From: Tetraselmis striata
Taxonomy: Eukaryota; Chlorophyta; Chlorodendrophyceae; Chlorodendrales; Chlorodendraceae
DNA length: 64,000 bases
Direction: 5' to 3'
Assembly (NCBI GenBank): GCA_006384855.1
Contig: VCJN01000285.1
Span: forward strand, 310,001-374,000
Made by a program: the position numbers and the translations under genes. How positions within the stretch are numbered: the stretch's first letter is position 1; every line of letters starts with the position of its first letter. The notes under the pieces were generated by a model. The model saw nothing but the letters and a program-made list of their open reading frames with translations, was not told where the DNA came from and did no database searches. Positions 24,198 to 34,872 of this stretch are shown here, piece after piece.

Positions 24198-24706
24198 TGT
24201 ACGGGGGGGCTGTCGAAAGTAATACATGTACGACCCCGGCTTAGCGTCGGCCTCTCCGAGATCCACCTACGTATAGGGAAGGGGCTGTATTGCGACTCGG
24301 ACTACGGGGGCAACGTATTCGCGACGAATGATGTTCGGAAGTAAAGTCGTGTTCTCGTGGTGCCTCGGCGGTACGACCCACGACCGGCATGCATAAGATC
24401 TGGCGTACCCCCCGACCCTATGCGTTGCATATGCTCCGAGCTACCTGGCTTAGTACGACGGAGTGTTCAGCGGCGCCCTGCGGCCGGCCCGTTAGGAACT
24501 CTTGGGGACCCCCTGCCGACTCTTGAGGACGGCGAGCGGTGAGGATACATGAGCCCGGCGCTAAAAGGAGACGAGGGGAGCGTTTGGGGGCGGAGAGGCC
24601 GGGCCTGGCGGCGGCTTAGGGGCCAAGTGAAAGGTGCCGGAGTGCCATGAGGGAATCGCGGCCATGCAGCGGGAGGAGTCCGCTTGAGGCCAGCCCGGGC
24701 TAACTA
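24198..24706 (+). mobile_element. LTR-like repeat, forward copy (~509 bp)
   Basis: It aligns along its whole length with the reverse complement of 29390-29897 (~508 bp). Shared blocks include GTCGGCCTC.CCGAGATCC, CGGTACGACCC.CGACCG, AGCCCGGC.CT and GCAGCGGGAGGAGTC. Both copies start TG.A.GGGGGGGCT and end near CTA. The equal length and defined ends suggest solo LTRs or ends of a single element. No target duplication was certain. Confidence 0.65.
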
Positions 24707-25373
24707 TGTATGGGCGCGGTTGCAACGGCGAGGCGCGATGCAGCGACAAGCGGCACGAAGGCGAGCATGACCGGCATGCTGGCCACAGAGCAAAGCCACT
24801 CGGACGCCCGGGGGCGGGGGGAGGGTGGGTGGGGTGGGGGGGGGGGGGTTGCCCGCTTTCCCCTTCCAGTTCCCCTTGGGAACCCCTATCGAGGACAGCT
24901 CAGGCAGACGAGATGGCGGCAACAACGGCGGACTACGGCCGAGGCCCGAGGACCGCCACAACCGGTCGGGGCGATCAATGCGGCAGCCTTCGGGATTTTT
25001 TCAGCGATGGCGCCACGTGGAGTGAAGCAAGACGCACGGCGACCGCAAAATTGCGCAGTGCGCGGAGATACTAATGTCACTAATGATACTAAAGCCTTGA
25101 CGGGGGTATGGGCGAGTACGACATTAGTGATCCATGTACCGCCAATTAGCGGTAGCCGCTCGCTCGTACTTGCGACTACTCGTAGTTATCCGGAAAATGA
25201 CAAAGCCATTGGTCACGTGATGGAAGGAGGTTGGCCTTGGAAAAGAAAGAGGCGGGGCGGCCGTAGCTTATTGAGCTTTGATCACACTATGTGTTTCCCT
25301 TATATGTTAGAGGTATAAAGCCCTCGGAACAACTCAGTGTAAGGAGTTAAGAGCGGCAGCCTAGCAACCAATT

Positions 25374-25820
25374 TCAGTTTCAGTTTCAGTTTCAGTTTCA
25401 TTTCATTTTCAAGTTCAAGTTCAACTTGAACTTCAATTTCAATTTCAAGTTCAAGTTCAAGTTCAACTTGAACTTCAATTTCAATTTCAATTTCAATTTC
25501 AATTTCAATTTCAATTTCAATTTCAATTTCAATTTCAATTTCAATTTCAATTTCAATTTCAATTTCAATTTCAATTTCAATTTCAATTTCAATTTCAATT
25601 TCAATTTCAATTTCAATTTCAATTTCAATTTCAATTTCAATTTCAATTTCAATTTCAATTTCAATTTCAATTTCAATTTCAATTTCAATTTCAATTTCAA
25701 TTTCAATTTCAATTTCAATTTCAATTTCAATTTCAATTTCAATTTCAATTTCAATTTCAATTTCAATTTCAATTTCAATTTCAATTTTAATTTCAATTTC
25801 AATTTCAATTTCAATTTCCT
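25374..25820. repeat. TTTCAA hexamer array (~450 bp)
   Basis: It begins with about five TTTCAG units, passes through mixed TTCAAG/TTCAAC units containing two palindromic switches (AAGTTCAACTTGAACTT), then about 60 nearly perfect ATTTCA units to 25818. One unit near 25788 has a T substitution. Translation on either strand gives only FN or KL repeats, so this is not a gene. It does not match plant-type telomere repeats (TTTAGGG). Confidence 0.95.
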
Positions 25821-27230
25821 GGCCGGTTTATTCCCGTGAACATGCGCGCGCATACGCATGCTACGGGCACCGTGCCAGAGTTGTCCCGTACAATGGGGGA
25901 AACCCCGACATAAACTAGTTCAAAACGTTTCACAATGATCGTCTGGTTTGCCCACTGTAAACTACCGGGCGCAGCATGCCACACGAGGGGATCACGGGCG
26001 GGAATGCTGAAGGCGACGACATCCTCGCCAGGCGCGCGCAAACGGGAACGCGGTCACCATTATGGCCATGGACGAAGAGGGCGTAGTGCGGTTTCCAAGA
26101 GTGCATGTCGGTGCATATCTCAGAGGAGAGCGGGTATCATGCTTTGCCAGGCCGCCATTATGGGGCAATCACGATAGCAAGGGCACCACCGGCCTCCGGT
26201 TTGGAGAAAAGATTGCCGATGAGGTCCCAGGGTGAGTGCTCATGTTCGCTGCGCCACGCGGCGTCGGAGAGGCGCATAGAGTCGGCGGCCTTGTGCCGCG
26301 GGTCACGCCAACCGGCGTCACCTGCATCCGAAGCCGCTCAGATATGACCAGCATCATCCAGAGCAATAATACGCTATCTGCGTGCAGACACATAACGCAT
26401 ACACAATCCTGCATTTTTTCTTATCCCTGCCCTCTTTACTCCCGTAGCAGACAGCAGGAGCAGCCGTGCCACGATGTAACTCCCTCACGCTTCATAGCCT
26501 TGAAGCGCACAGGCATGCCAACAAAAAAGGCGCCAGTGTATATCTGTAGTCCATCATCCCACATTGTGCATGTCAGTGATATATGCCAGCAGCAGCCAAT
26601 CGCATGCCAGCATGCCCACTTCAGGTTGACAGTGGGTGCATTTATGATGGCTCCAAGTCACGGCGCGCTTTGGACTCCTTGCCATCGCTGTCAGTCACGT
26701 CATACACATCCTAAATAGTAAGTGCGCCCTCCGCGCTCTGCGTTCTGGCATTTGCCTTGGGTGTCTCCTTCACATAATATATGCCAATTGGTGAAAAGGG
26801 CCATGGGACGATTATCAACACCTTCATGTTGCGTCCCCCCCCCCCCCCCCCCCCCAAATTTGATGATGGCATGTCTTGACACCTGCAATAATAGGTCACA
26901 TCGCACAGCATGTCAGAACCACCCAACTGTAATTATGCTCATGCATCCCGCAGCATATAACGGCGTTGGGGTACGAACCTATCTAATGCCAAATACCCAG
27001 CAAGAATATGTTTTGTTCTAGTGCGGCTCCACCCCATTTCCACATAAACTATATATACACCCCGTTGTCTTTGTGAGAAAACTGCCCGTTGGTGGCAGCA
27101 TCCATGGCCTTGCATGCTTCAGAGTTCCAAAACCCACTGATAGATTGGTCTTTGCACGTGCCTTTGCGCAGAGCCCATTCCCCAAAAACTGCTTCACAAT
27201 CTGCATCGTGTTTCATGCAACAACATCAAT
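25821..27230. other. Non-coding interval with a 21-nt poly-C run
   Basis: No defensible gene. A poly-C run lies at 26835-26855. At 25875-25920 a short segment (GGAAACCCC...ATAAACTAGTT) resembles the end of the 190-bp terminal repeats at 5584-5770 and 8479-8671, possibly a small relic of that family. Confidence 0.4.
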
Positions 27231-27233
27231 AAC

Positions 27234-27790
27234 TCAATTACGCTCTGCGCTGACAATACTGTCGAGTGGTGGCAAAGGGAAAGGGGGGCGCATCATCACC
27301 TCACAGACGTTCAAGTCGTGGTACAATTTGCGCGGTTGAGGCGTGGCGGGGCGCGGGTGGCGCAGTGACTCGGTTGTCCAGCGGGTCCGATTGCATCGCG
27401 AGCAGCGTTCGTCGTAACTCCAGTCACCATCCATGAAGTGGCCGTACCGATGCTCGTCGCAGGGGCAGAAGTTTACGATACACTTACTGGTGTCCGGGAC
27501 GTTCGGGCACTTCTCCACTTGGTACTACGTCTCGGTAAGCTCCGACCCGTCCTTTGGTAGCATGTGTTCTTCAACAACTTCGATACCATCTCGAACGCCG
27601 CCGTCTTGATGCTGTGCTTCAGCTTCCAATCGCAGAAATTGAGCGCGGCCTCCATCAGCCGGGTAGCCTCCGCACCGGTATAACATTGGCGGCGTACGTT
27701 GCGAAGGGGGTCCAAAAGCATGTGTTAGCAACGGACTAGTAGGCGCCACATAGGGAGAGGGGGAGCCGACACGATACATGCTCACCTCTT
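27234..27790 (-). pseudogene. Transposase-like fragment with Cys-rich zinc-binding motif
   Basis: Reading the minus strand, ALNFCDWKLKHSIKTAAFEM is followed, after a frame change, by a Cys-rich segment: CPNVPDTSKC, then FCPCDEHRYGH, then DERCSRCNRTRW, and KLYHDLNVCEVM. The 'C-x-C ... D-x-C-x-x-C-x-x-x-R' pattern recalls N-terminal regions of TNP2/CACTA-type transposases. Frame breaks show decay. Together with 29876-31284 on the same strand this may be one old element; family assignment is tentative. Confidence 0.35.
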
Positions 27791-29389
27791 CCCGCTGTCG
27801 TACTACCCTCGAGAGCTGTTGGTCCCGGTACTGAAGTTACGCCTCGCGCCAGCGTCTCCTTTGCCGTCGCTGTCGCTGCGGCTATCGTCAGAGGGGTTGC
27901 CTTCCACAACCCCCGCGACAGTGCCTTCGGCGTCGCAATCGGCGTCGAGAAGTTCGCGTAGGTCCCGTCAGGTGCACATGCGCGCAAGCATCCAAACAAA
28001 CGCGCTTGGAATATGGAAGCAAAGCAAATCATCGTTTGCACGTTGCAAGTGTGATACTCTCACCAATACCTAAACTATTGGGCAACAACGCGGGCAAGCA
28101 CCCCCCGAAAGCACCGGCGGTGCGTGCGCGAGGGGCGCACCGTCGGTAGGTCGTCACTGGCGCCTTGAAGTAACCTGCGAGTGAGATCGCTCAAAATCAG
28201 CTACTCTCTCGTCAGGTATTGTGGTTGTATCTCCGACTCAGTTTGCTCTTCTGAGTCACCGTCGTCTTAAATCACCTTCATCACCTGCTCCCTATCCGCC
28301 GGGTCTGCGTCCTCGTTATCGCATCTCCAACTGGCGACCTGGGTGATGATACACACGGATGGCTATCATTGGGCGGCGGTGGGCCTAGGTGTAGCGGGAG
28401 TTAGGGAGGGCACCGGGTGGGGGGGGGGGGGGGGGGGGGCGAGAAAGCTCGCCGGCATCCCGAACGTCTTGGTTATGACAGCGTCCACGTGAAGTTCGGC
28501 ATTCATCTCATGCACTTCCATGCTTGCTGCCATGCCACCATCAGACGACACCGAACGCCCCTCCATCCCCGCCGCTGGGTGCGGGGCTCGCTGATTCGGT
28601 TCGGGGAGACGAGAGCGGCGGAGAGGGCAGCGGGGCGTCGGCGGCGGCGACGATATCGATGCACCCGGCTCGCCCCGCGTTTCGTTCTGGCCCGGTCCGG
28701 ACGGAGCAGAGGCGATACGGTTCAGCAGCTACTGCAAGGGCACCATCACCACCGCGGCTGCGACAGGAGCGGCGGTGGGCGGAGGCGGTTAAGCGCACTC
28801 CCATCTGTGCTTGTCGTAGAACAACGTGCTCGTCGTGAAACATGCGTTACACACGCGGCAGCGGATTTTCTTGGACACCGGTTCCGGAATCCCCTCGGCG
28901 GCGGTCCAGCCCTCCTTGCCCAAAGGAGTATGGTGCTTGGAGTTGCGATGCCCCATGGCACACCACTACCCGGCGCCGGCGGCTCGCAGCGGCGGGGGAT
29001 GGTAGGGGCTATTCACTGGCGCTCCGGCTGTTGCGATGCATGGTAAAGTGTCCGCGCGACTGCAGCTTTGCCGGCTTGAGACCTACGGTACCGTTGGGCG
29101 TTGCGTCGTCACGGAGCTTGCTTGTGAGGCGTTAAAGTACAGTGTGGCGATACCCGGAGCGATTACGGGTACACGCGCGAGGCGCGCGATGTGGGCCCAA
29201 TGTACTATGGGGATGGCACAACAAGCTATTGGCAGCATATTACGGCATGCGGGCGAGCCGGACATGTCATCGAGCCTAGCAGTAAACTGGCGATTACACG
29301 GTAGATACGGGGATATTACACCCCCATTCCCTGGGAAAATATCGATTAGGTGCCATTATGGTGTAATTACTATAGACAGTCCGGGAGGC
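27791..29389. other. Non-coding interval with poly-G run
   Basis: No gene that I can support. There is a 21-nt G run at 28419-28439. A minus-strand stretch near 28800-28880 could encode CNACFTTSTLFYDKHRWECA, which resembles a C2H2-type finger, but no flanking exon was found. Confidence 0.4.
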
Positions 29390-29897
29390 TAGTGAGACCG
29401 GGTCGGCCACAGCTGACTCCTCCCGCTGCTAGCCGCGACTCCCTTGGGGCACTCCGGTTCCTTTCTCATGGCCCTTGAGTCGCTTCAAGATCCGGCCAAT
29501 CCGCCCCCGAACGCCCGCACCGCCTTCGAGTGCCGGGCTCCTGTCTCCTCGCACCCGTCGCCGCCCTCGCTCGTTCTCACGGGATGGCTTAGTGTTTCCC
29601 GGGTGCTTCGAACGGGTTAGCCGCGGGGAGCCGCCGACCACTCTGTTGTACTAGGCCGGGATTTGAGTGATTCAAATACGGAACACATCTAGGTGGGGAT
29701 TTAAGTTAGATCTTTTGCAGGTCGGTCGCGGGTCGTACCGAGGTACGACAATACAATTTACTTCGAACGGCCCTCGCGAGTAGGCTGCCAGCGTCCGAGT
29801 CGTACACCCCCCCCTCCCCACCCATAGGCGGATCTCGGGGAGGCCGACACAAGGCCGAGGTCGCACGGGGCTATTTTAAGCAGTAGCCCCCCCTGCA
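29390..29897 (-). mobile_element. LTR-like repeat, reverse copy (~508 bp)
   Basis: Inverted partner of 24198-24706, with which it shares length, both ends and most internal blocks. The two copies are about 4.7 kb apart; the interval holds a hexamer array and a transposase-like fragment rather than a retroelement body, so these look like two separate solo insertions or an inverted-repeat element. Confidence 0.65.
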
Positions 29898-31284
29898 TGG
29901 CTGCTAGAAAGTAAATGCATGATGTCAACCACGTAGTCTTGGATGTGCGCCAACTTGATGTACGGTGACCCGCCCCAGCACATGCCCCAATGGAGATGTT
30001 GCAGCATAAACTTTCTCTCCTTATTGTTCATGCCCTCGTCGGTGAGGTCCGTGCACGGTGAGCTCCTCACACTACCCATGTCCGTGCACTTCTCTGAAGG
30101 GCATATAATTTGCATTCCATGACAATATGCATCAGCAGATCAGGCTCGTCGATATCCCGCAAGGACATGCCGGCTGATGTCAGCTCGAGCAGCGTCATGG
30201 CCCGCTCCTTACCGCGCATGGCAAGGCAGTGTATGCACGGCCACTTGCTTGAGCATCCGCAGTGCCCGAGCAACTACCCACTCATCTTCATGTCCCCGCC
30301 AGTTGTGAGCTTGATGAGGAAGTGCTTGCCTTTCACGTGCATGCCGTCCCGGGCGAGGAGCTGGAGGTCGGGAGGGATATGGGCGTGGTAGGTTTGCAAG
30401 TCCGTTCAGCAATTATTACGCATGTGAGCAGGATATATTTGGCCACCGCAGTCACCTTTGGGACCTCGTCCGTGATCACGGAGTCGTCGCACATCATCTT
30501 TGCCACTGCACATGTCCCGTTGGTACGAGGGTTCTTGAACATGCCCGTTTCGTAGTCGATCAGATGATGAGTTGGGAGTGTGGAGTTAGGACGAGGGATC
30601 AGCTTCACCTTGTCGAGGAACTCTGTACGGTTTAGGATGGCTGCTTTGGTATTCACATGCAACATAGGTCCGAAGCCTGCATACCCTTAGCCTCCTTGTG
30701 CTTTTTGATCTGCGTCCGAATCGAATCGTAGCCAGAAACTGCCGGCCACCTAGTAACTCAGATCATATGCTGAGTTGGAAAGGCGGAGCCAAAAGGATGG
30801 ATCAGCTTCATCTTGTCGAGGAACTCTACACGGTTCAAGATGACTGCTCTGGTATTCACCTGCAACATGGATCCGGAGCTTGCATACTCTGAGCCTCCAT
30901 GTGCTTCTTAATCTGCGTCCTAATCTAATTGCAGCCAAGGACTGCCGGGAACATAGCACCGCCAGGACATAGCAGCCGTAGCCATATCCCTGTGTCAAGG
31001 TCGCGTTTGTTGCACATCAGGATTATTCGCAGCCGCATCCATGAGCGGCTGGTGCTCGAGCAATATGTAAACATCTTGAGTCCTTGAACTTGCCAGTGCT
31101 TCATCATGACCGCCTTTACATCCTCTTTCACCTGCGTGTTGTGCTCCATGTCATCTAGCGGACCGTGTAGGAGATGTGGGTACTTGGCAAGCACGGAAGT
31201 AAGCATCCAGTGCGGCATGTGTGTCATCGAGCGGTGTTCCTTCTCAGCTGGACTGACCACCGGCTTACATGCCGTGCCGGCCAT
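29876..31284 (-). pseudogene. Decayed DNA-transposon ORF fragments
   Basis: Several minus-strand pieces in different frames look protein-like: HMPHWMLTSVLAKYPHLLHG, LPTHHLIDYETGMFKNPRTN, GHCGCSSKWPCIHCLAMRGK, and WGGSPYIKLAHIQDYVVDIM. A GxCGCSSKxPCxxC segment and the repeated breaks suggest an old transposase (possibly of the CACTA/TNP2 group), continuing toward 27234. No end repeats were identified. The host function, if any, is unknown. Confidence 0.4.
30596..30960. repeat. Tandem duplication (~165 bp units, offset 202 bp)
   Basis: Segments 30596-30755 and 30798-30957 align: each begins GGATCAGCTTCA.CTTGTCGA and continues through GGTATTCAC.TGCAACAT to GACTGCCGG-like ends. The duplication lies within the decayed transposon coding region. 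Confidence 0.8.
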
Positions 31285-32330
31285 GGTGCATCACTAGCGA
31301 TAGCGCCAGTCCTGCGCCAGCGCCAGCGCCAGCGCCTGCGCCGCACACATCACGACTTGTCGCGAGCCCCCGTCGCTGCCGTTAGCGCATCGCCCCGCCG
31401 CCTTTGCTATACGCCAACGATGTTGCTGGCCTGTCCTACCGACGGCGTAGAGCTCGTGCCACTTGCTTGGCGCCAGACTGATCGGCGAGCAGCGCTTCCA
31501 ACTTCTCTCGCCCCTTGCGCATGTATATTTCGGCGCGGTCCCTCGCCACGGTCTTGCCCGTAACATTGTAGCGCATACCTACATGGCGCTAGTAGCTGCC
31601 GCGTACTGCGCGGCGCCTCGTCGTCGTCATCGCTCTTGTCTCTGCCCTCCCCCCCCCCCCCCCCCCTCCCCCCCACCTCGCCGTCGGGATCTTTCGTCCG
31701 CTTTGCATTTCATGAATTTGTACGTGCGTGTATATATTTGAAATTTGGAATTTCCTACAAGTTTGTTCCTGCGTAGTTTTTGGTGCGAAGCATACCAGCT
31801 CTGTTACGGCCCGCCCGCACGAACCCGCACAAGGTCCACTAAGTGAATAGTGCGTGAGGCCCTTTGAAGGCGCCAGGTCTCTAATCACCTCCTCCCAGCA
31901 GTTGGCACAGCGATTTCTCGTGTGCTTAGCCCCTTCTACAACATATAGTGCACCCAATCCTAGGAACCCCTCATCTTTTGTTTTTGTGGGGAACTGTGAG
32001 GGGCACCGCCCCTCAGCCCACATAGCGCAAGAGGACCCACCCTCATGCCTCCGCATCCCGTTAGTTGTAAACAACATCTAGCATAGCGGCGACACCTTCA
32101 CGTGTTATGTATGTTGAGTCATGTCCTCAAACCTGCCGCCCATGTGGCGCGGGCATTCCCTCCCTTGACTCTAGGCCTTGCCCTTGTCCTTCTTCTTTGC
32201 GGCGCGTCTGGCCTCCTTAGCCGCTTTGGTCAGCCGCAGCCTCTCCGCCTCATCTGCTGCCTATGGGGTCTGCTCCGCCCCGGCCCGCCATGAATGGGAG
32301 AAGCGGACGATGTAGTCTGTAGCCAACTCT
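31285..32330. other. Non-coding interval with poly-C run
   Basis: No gene. A 19-nt poly-C run lies at 31648-31666. A minus-strand stretch near 32260-32180 encodes a Lys/Arg-rich C-terminus (AAKEARRAAKKKDKGKA then stop), perhaps the tail of a transposon ORF. Confidence 0.35.
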
Positions 32331-32700
32331 ACGCAGCAACGGCTCTATGGCGCCGACCAGCTGAGTGCCCGGGGCTGCGAAAGCAATTCAGGCACAATGT
32401 GCAACGGCGGCCCGGTGATGCCGACGAGCTGTGTGCCTGGGCCGCGGAAGCGAACGGCGGGGCATAGGGTGTTGTGGCGGTACGATGGGGCCTACCGATT
32501 GCCTACCCGGGGCTGCGAAATTAACCGGGGCACGACGTGCATCGGCGGCGTGATGGGGCTGACCAACTTCGTGCCCGGGGCCCGATCGCTTCCCCGGTTA
32601 CCATGTGCCGCGGAAGCGACCGGGGCACATGGTGCAGTGGCGGCCCGTAGGCACCGACCAACTGCGTGCCCGGGGCCTGCGAAAGCAACAAGTAAACGGC
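32330..32700. repeat. Minisatellite locus X3 (~60-bp units)
   Basis: About five to six units of the same minisatellite seen at 22690-22990 and 34875-35830, built on GGCGCCGACCA.CTGCGTGCC, then CGGG.C.GCGAAAGC and GGGGCACA.GTGCA. Confidence 0.75.
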
Positions 32701-32945
32701 TCAACCGCGGAGGTGATGGTGAGTGGAAGTGCTCGGAGCATCTTACAGTGGGAGCAGCGAGCCGGACTCGAGCTGCGGGGAATGTGGGCATGAAGAAAGT
32801 GGAAACATAGCGCCCGGAGGGCCTGGATATAGGCACGCGCCAGGGCCGGGAGACAAGTGCGCGCGTGGAAAGGCGCGTGACCATGTGTCCGGCCGGTGCT
32901 AGGGTATCGGACGGTGCTAGGGTATCAGGCAGATCCCATCAGGCG
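32701..32945 (+). repeat. S repeat, copy 1 (~240 bp)
   Basis: It is a direct partner of 34636-34872, sharing AGGTGATGGTGAGTGGAAGT, GCTCGGAGCATCTTACAGTG and GGAAAGGCGCGTGACCATGT. Copy 1 follows the X3 minisatellite, while copy 2 precedes the X2 minisatellite. Confidence 0.8.
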
Positions 32946-33660
32946 TATGAGCTGCCTGATTCCCCCGACTGCGTTGGCTATCTGCCCCTTGCAAGAGAGG
33001 CGTGCGTGCGCGATGGGGCTAGCGTCACCGATGAGGCAGCAAACCTCACCGACCGCGCTACTACGACGGCGGCCAAGCAGCGAGTCATAGGTGGCGTGAT
33101 GTCAAGTCGCACGAGAACAGATGTAGGGTAATCGCTACAATACAAATGCTAGGGATTACTCAGTACCAGATTACCACTGATGTTCCAATTGTACGCCGCG
33201 GTCAGCAGTGAGCTGCAGACCCCCGTGTGCCACTGAGGGAGGCTGCTGAGCACGGGCCGCTGGTAGGCAACACAGCCGGGGGAGCACATGGCGGGCTGCT
33301 CGTAGCTGAGTTTCCGGTACTTCGCAGTAGCGCTGCCTCGCCGACGTTAGCCCCATCGCGTACGCATACCTCCAGGCCAAAGGGCAGATAGCCAACACAG
33401 TCGGGGAAGCCCATGTAGCTCATACACCGGTTGCTCGTGGCTAAGATGCCCGTAGGCAGACTGTTGATCCGGATGGTGCACTCGCGCTCCTTGCTGTCGC
33501 CACTGCGCTCGCCGATGATGCCACGGCTGTAGACGTAATAGTCATCGGGCGCGGGGCGGAAAGTGGTGTTCTTGCGCGCCCAGCCGCCGCACTGGCTCGC
33601 CTTGTCGCCGTCGTCGTCGGTGCATCGGGTTGGCCATGAAGATCTGCGCAGTAAGCGCAA
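32945..33660. other. Inverted pair of related protein-like segments
   Basis: On the plus strand near 32950-33045 the DNA reads LPDSPDCVGYLPLAREACVR then DGASVTDEA. On the minus strand near 33430-33325 it reads YMGFPDCVGYLPFGLEVCVR then DGANVGEA, preceded by a longer open segment back to 33660 (ARKNTTFRPAPDDYYVYSRG, ECTIRINSLPTG). The match is better in protein than I would expect by chance, so both probably descend from one coding sequence, perhaps from a repeat or a Cys-containing extracellular protein. I do not recognise the family. Confidence 0.4.
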
Positions 33661-34203
33661 GGGTCGCAGCGGCCGCTTGACTTATGGATGACGCGTTGAC
33701 AGTATGGCTTTGACACCTTTTCGGCTGCCGGGTACCTCGTGTACCTCGACCTGGCTTGATGCTCCGACCGTAGATCATTGCATGAGCATGGTGCTGCGGC
33801 GGTGCAGGCTAAGATCATACGCAGAGTTGCATCCTCGGACCGTCCGGTAGAACGAGGCCGGAGTGCGTCCCCATGATGGTAGGATGCTTGGGGAGAGGCT
33901 GGGAGTCCCGTCGGACTTGTAAGCGAGACCTTTTGGCATGCGGAACGTGATATGCGGGACCTGGGTAGGTAGGCGATTGGGCGGTTTGCGTGTTGTTGTC
34001 GCTGCGACGATCTTGGCCGCAGCTTCTAAACGACGCGCTCCGCGCTGAAACGCTCCAGCAGGTCAGAGCAGCTTCGCGACGGTCGTCCGGCGGTTTTTCC
34101 ACTGAGCAAAATCCAAAAGCGGGCTCGCCGGTCGTTTCACCGTCTGCCTCCGGTGCTGATATTGCTGGTGGAACCACGACCTGCGACGGTATGGGTCGAC
34201 GCA

Positions 34204-34248
<45 letters not shown>
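34204..34248. repeat. GT dinucleotide microsatellite
   Basis: An uninterrupted GT run of about 40 bases. Confidence 0.9.
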
Positions 34249-34329
34249 CGAATCTAACATCTAAGGTTTGAATGTTATAGCTAAATAAGTACAGCGGTGG
34301 TTCGACAAATCCTAGGGACTTGTCTGTTG

Positions 34330-34470
34330 AGTGCAGCCCCGGAGGCTGGCTCTCTCGGGCCGGTAGGCGCAACCCCGATACGGTATGTTTAGCGCAGCCC
34401 CGGAGGCTGACTCTCTCGGGCCGGCAGGCGGAACCCCGATACGGTGTCGGGAGGGTTGTGTACTGGCCCC
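34330..34470. repeat. Tandem repeat of ~63 bp
   Basis: Two adjacent units of GCAGCCCCGGAGGCT.. CTCTCTCGGGCCGG ... AACCCCGATACGGT plus a partial third unit (GGCCCCGGAGGCTCAGCG). Confidence 0.8.
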
Positions 34471-34635
34471 GGAGGCTCAGCGTGCATGCATCCCCCGCCC
34501 CTTGTGGGCTTGTATTCTGCGCCCTTGTGGCAGCCGCCTCGGCCGTTTTTTGAACGACTCCGGACGTGCGCCGAACGCACGGACTTCTCCCTGCACCCCG
34601 CTCGCGCCCACGTGACATGTGAGGGCCCATAACCT

Positions 34636-34872
34636 AAAGGGCTCAACCGCAGAGGTGATGGTGAGTGGAAGTGCTCGGAGCATCTTACAGTGGGAGCAGC
34701 GAGCTGGACTCGAGCTGCGGGGACTGTGGGCATGAAGAGTGGAAACATAGTGCCCGGCGGGCCGGGATATAGGCACGCGCCGGGCCGGAAGACAGGTGCG
34801 CGCGTGGAAAGGCGCGTGACCATGTGTCCAGGCATTGCTAGGGTATCGGACGGTGCTAGAGTTAATGCAGAT
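34636..34872 (+). repeat. S repeat, copy 2 (~237 bp)
   Basis: Direct partner of 32701-32945, with a few substitutions and small indels. Confidence 0.8.

Noticed and set aside
25398..25859. Long reading frames of KL or FN repeats
   Set aside because: They are translations of the TTTCAA microsatellite on either strand and carry no gene signal.
27015..27065. Possible further Tc1-type terminal repeat (CACCCCATTTCCACATAAACTA)
   Set aside because: Match to the family end is partial, there is no partner end, and no TA-bounded unit could be defined.
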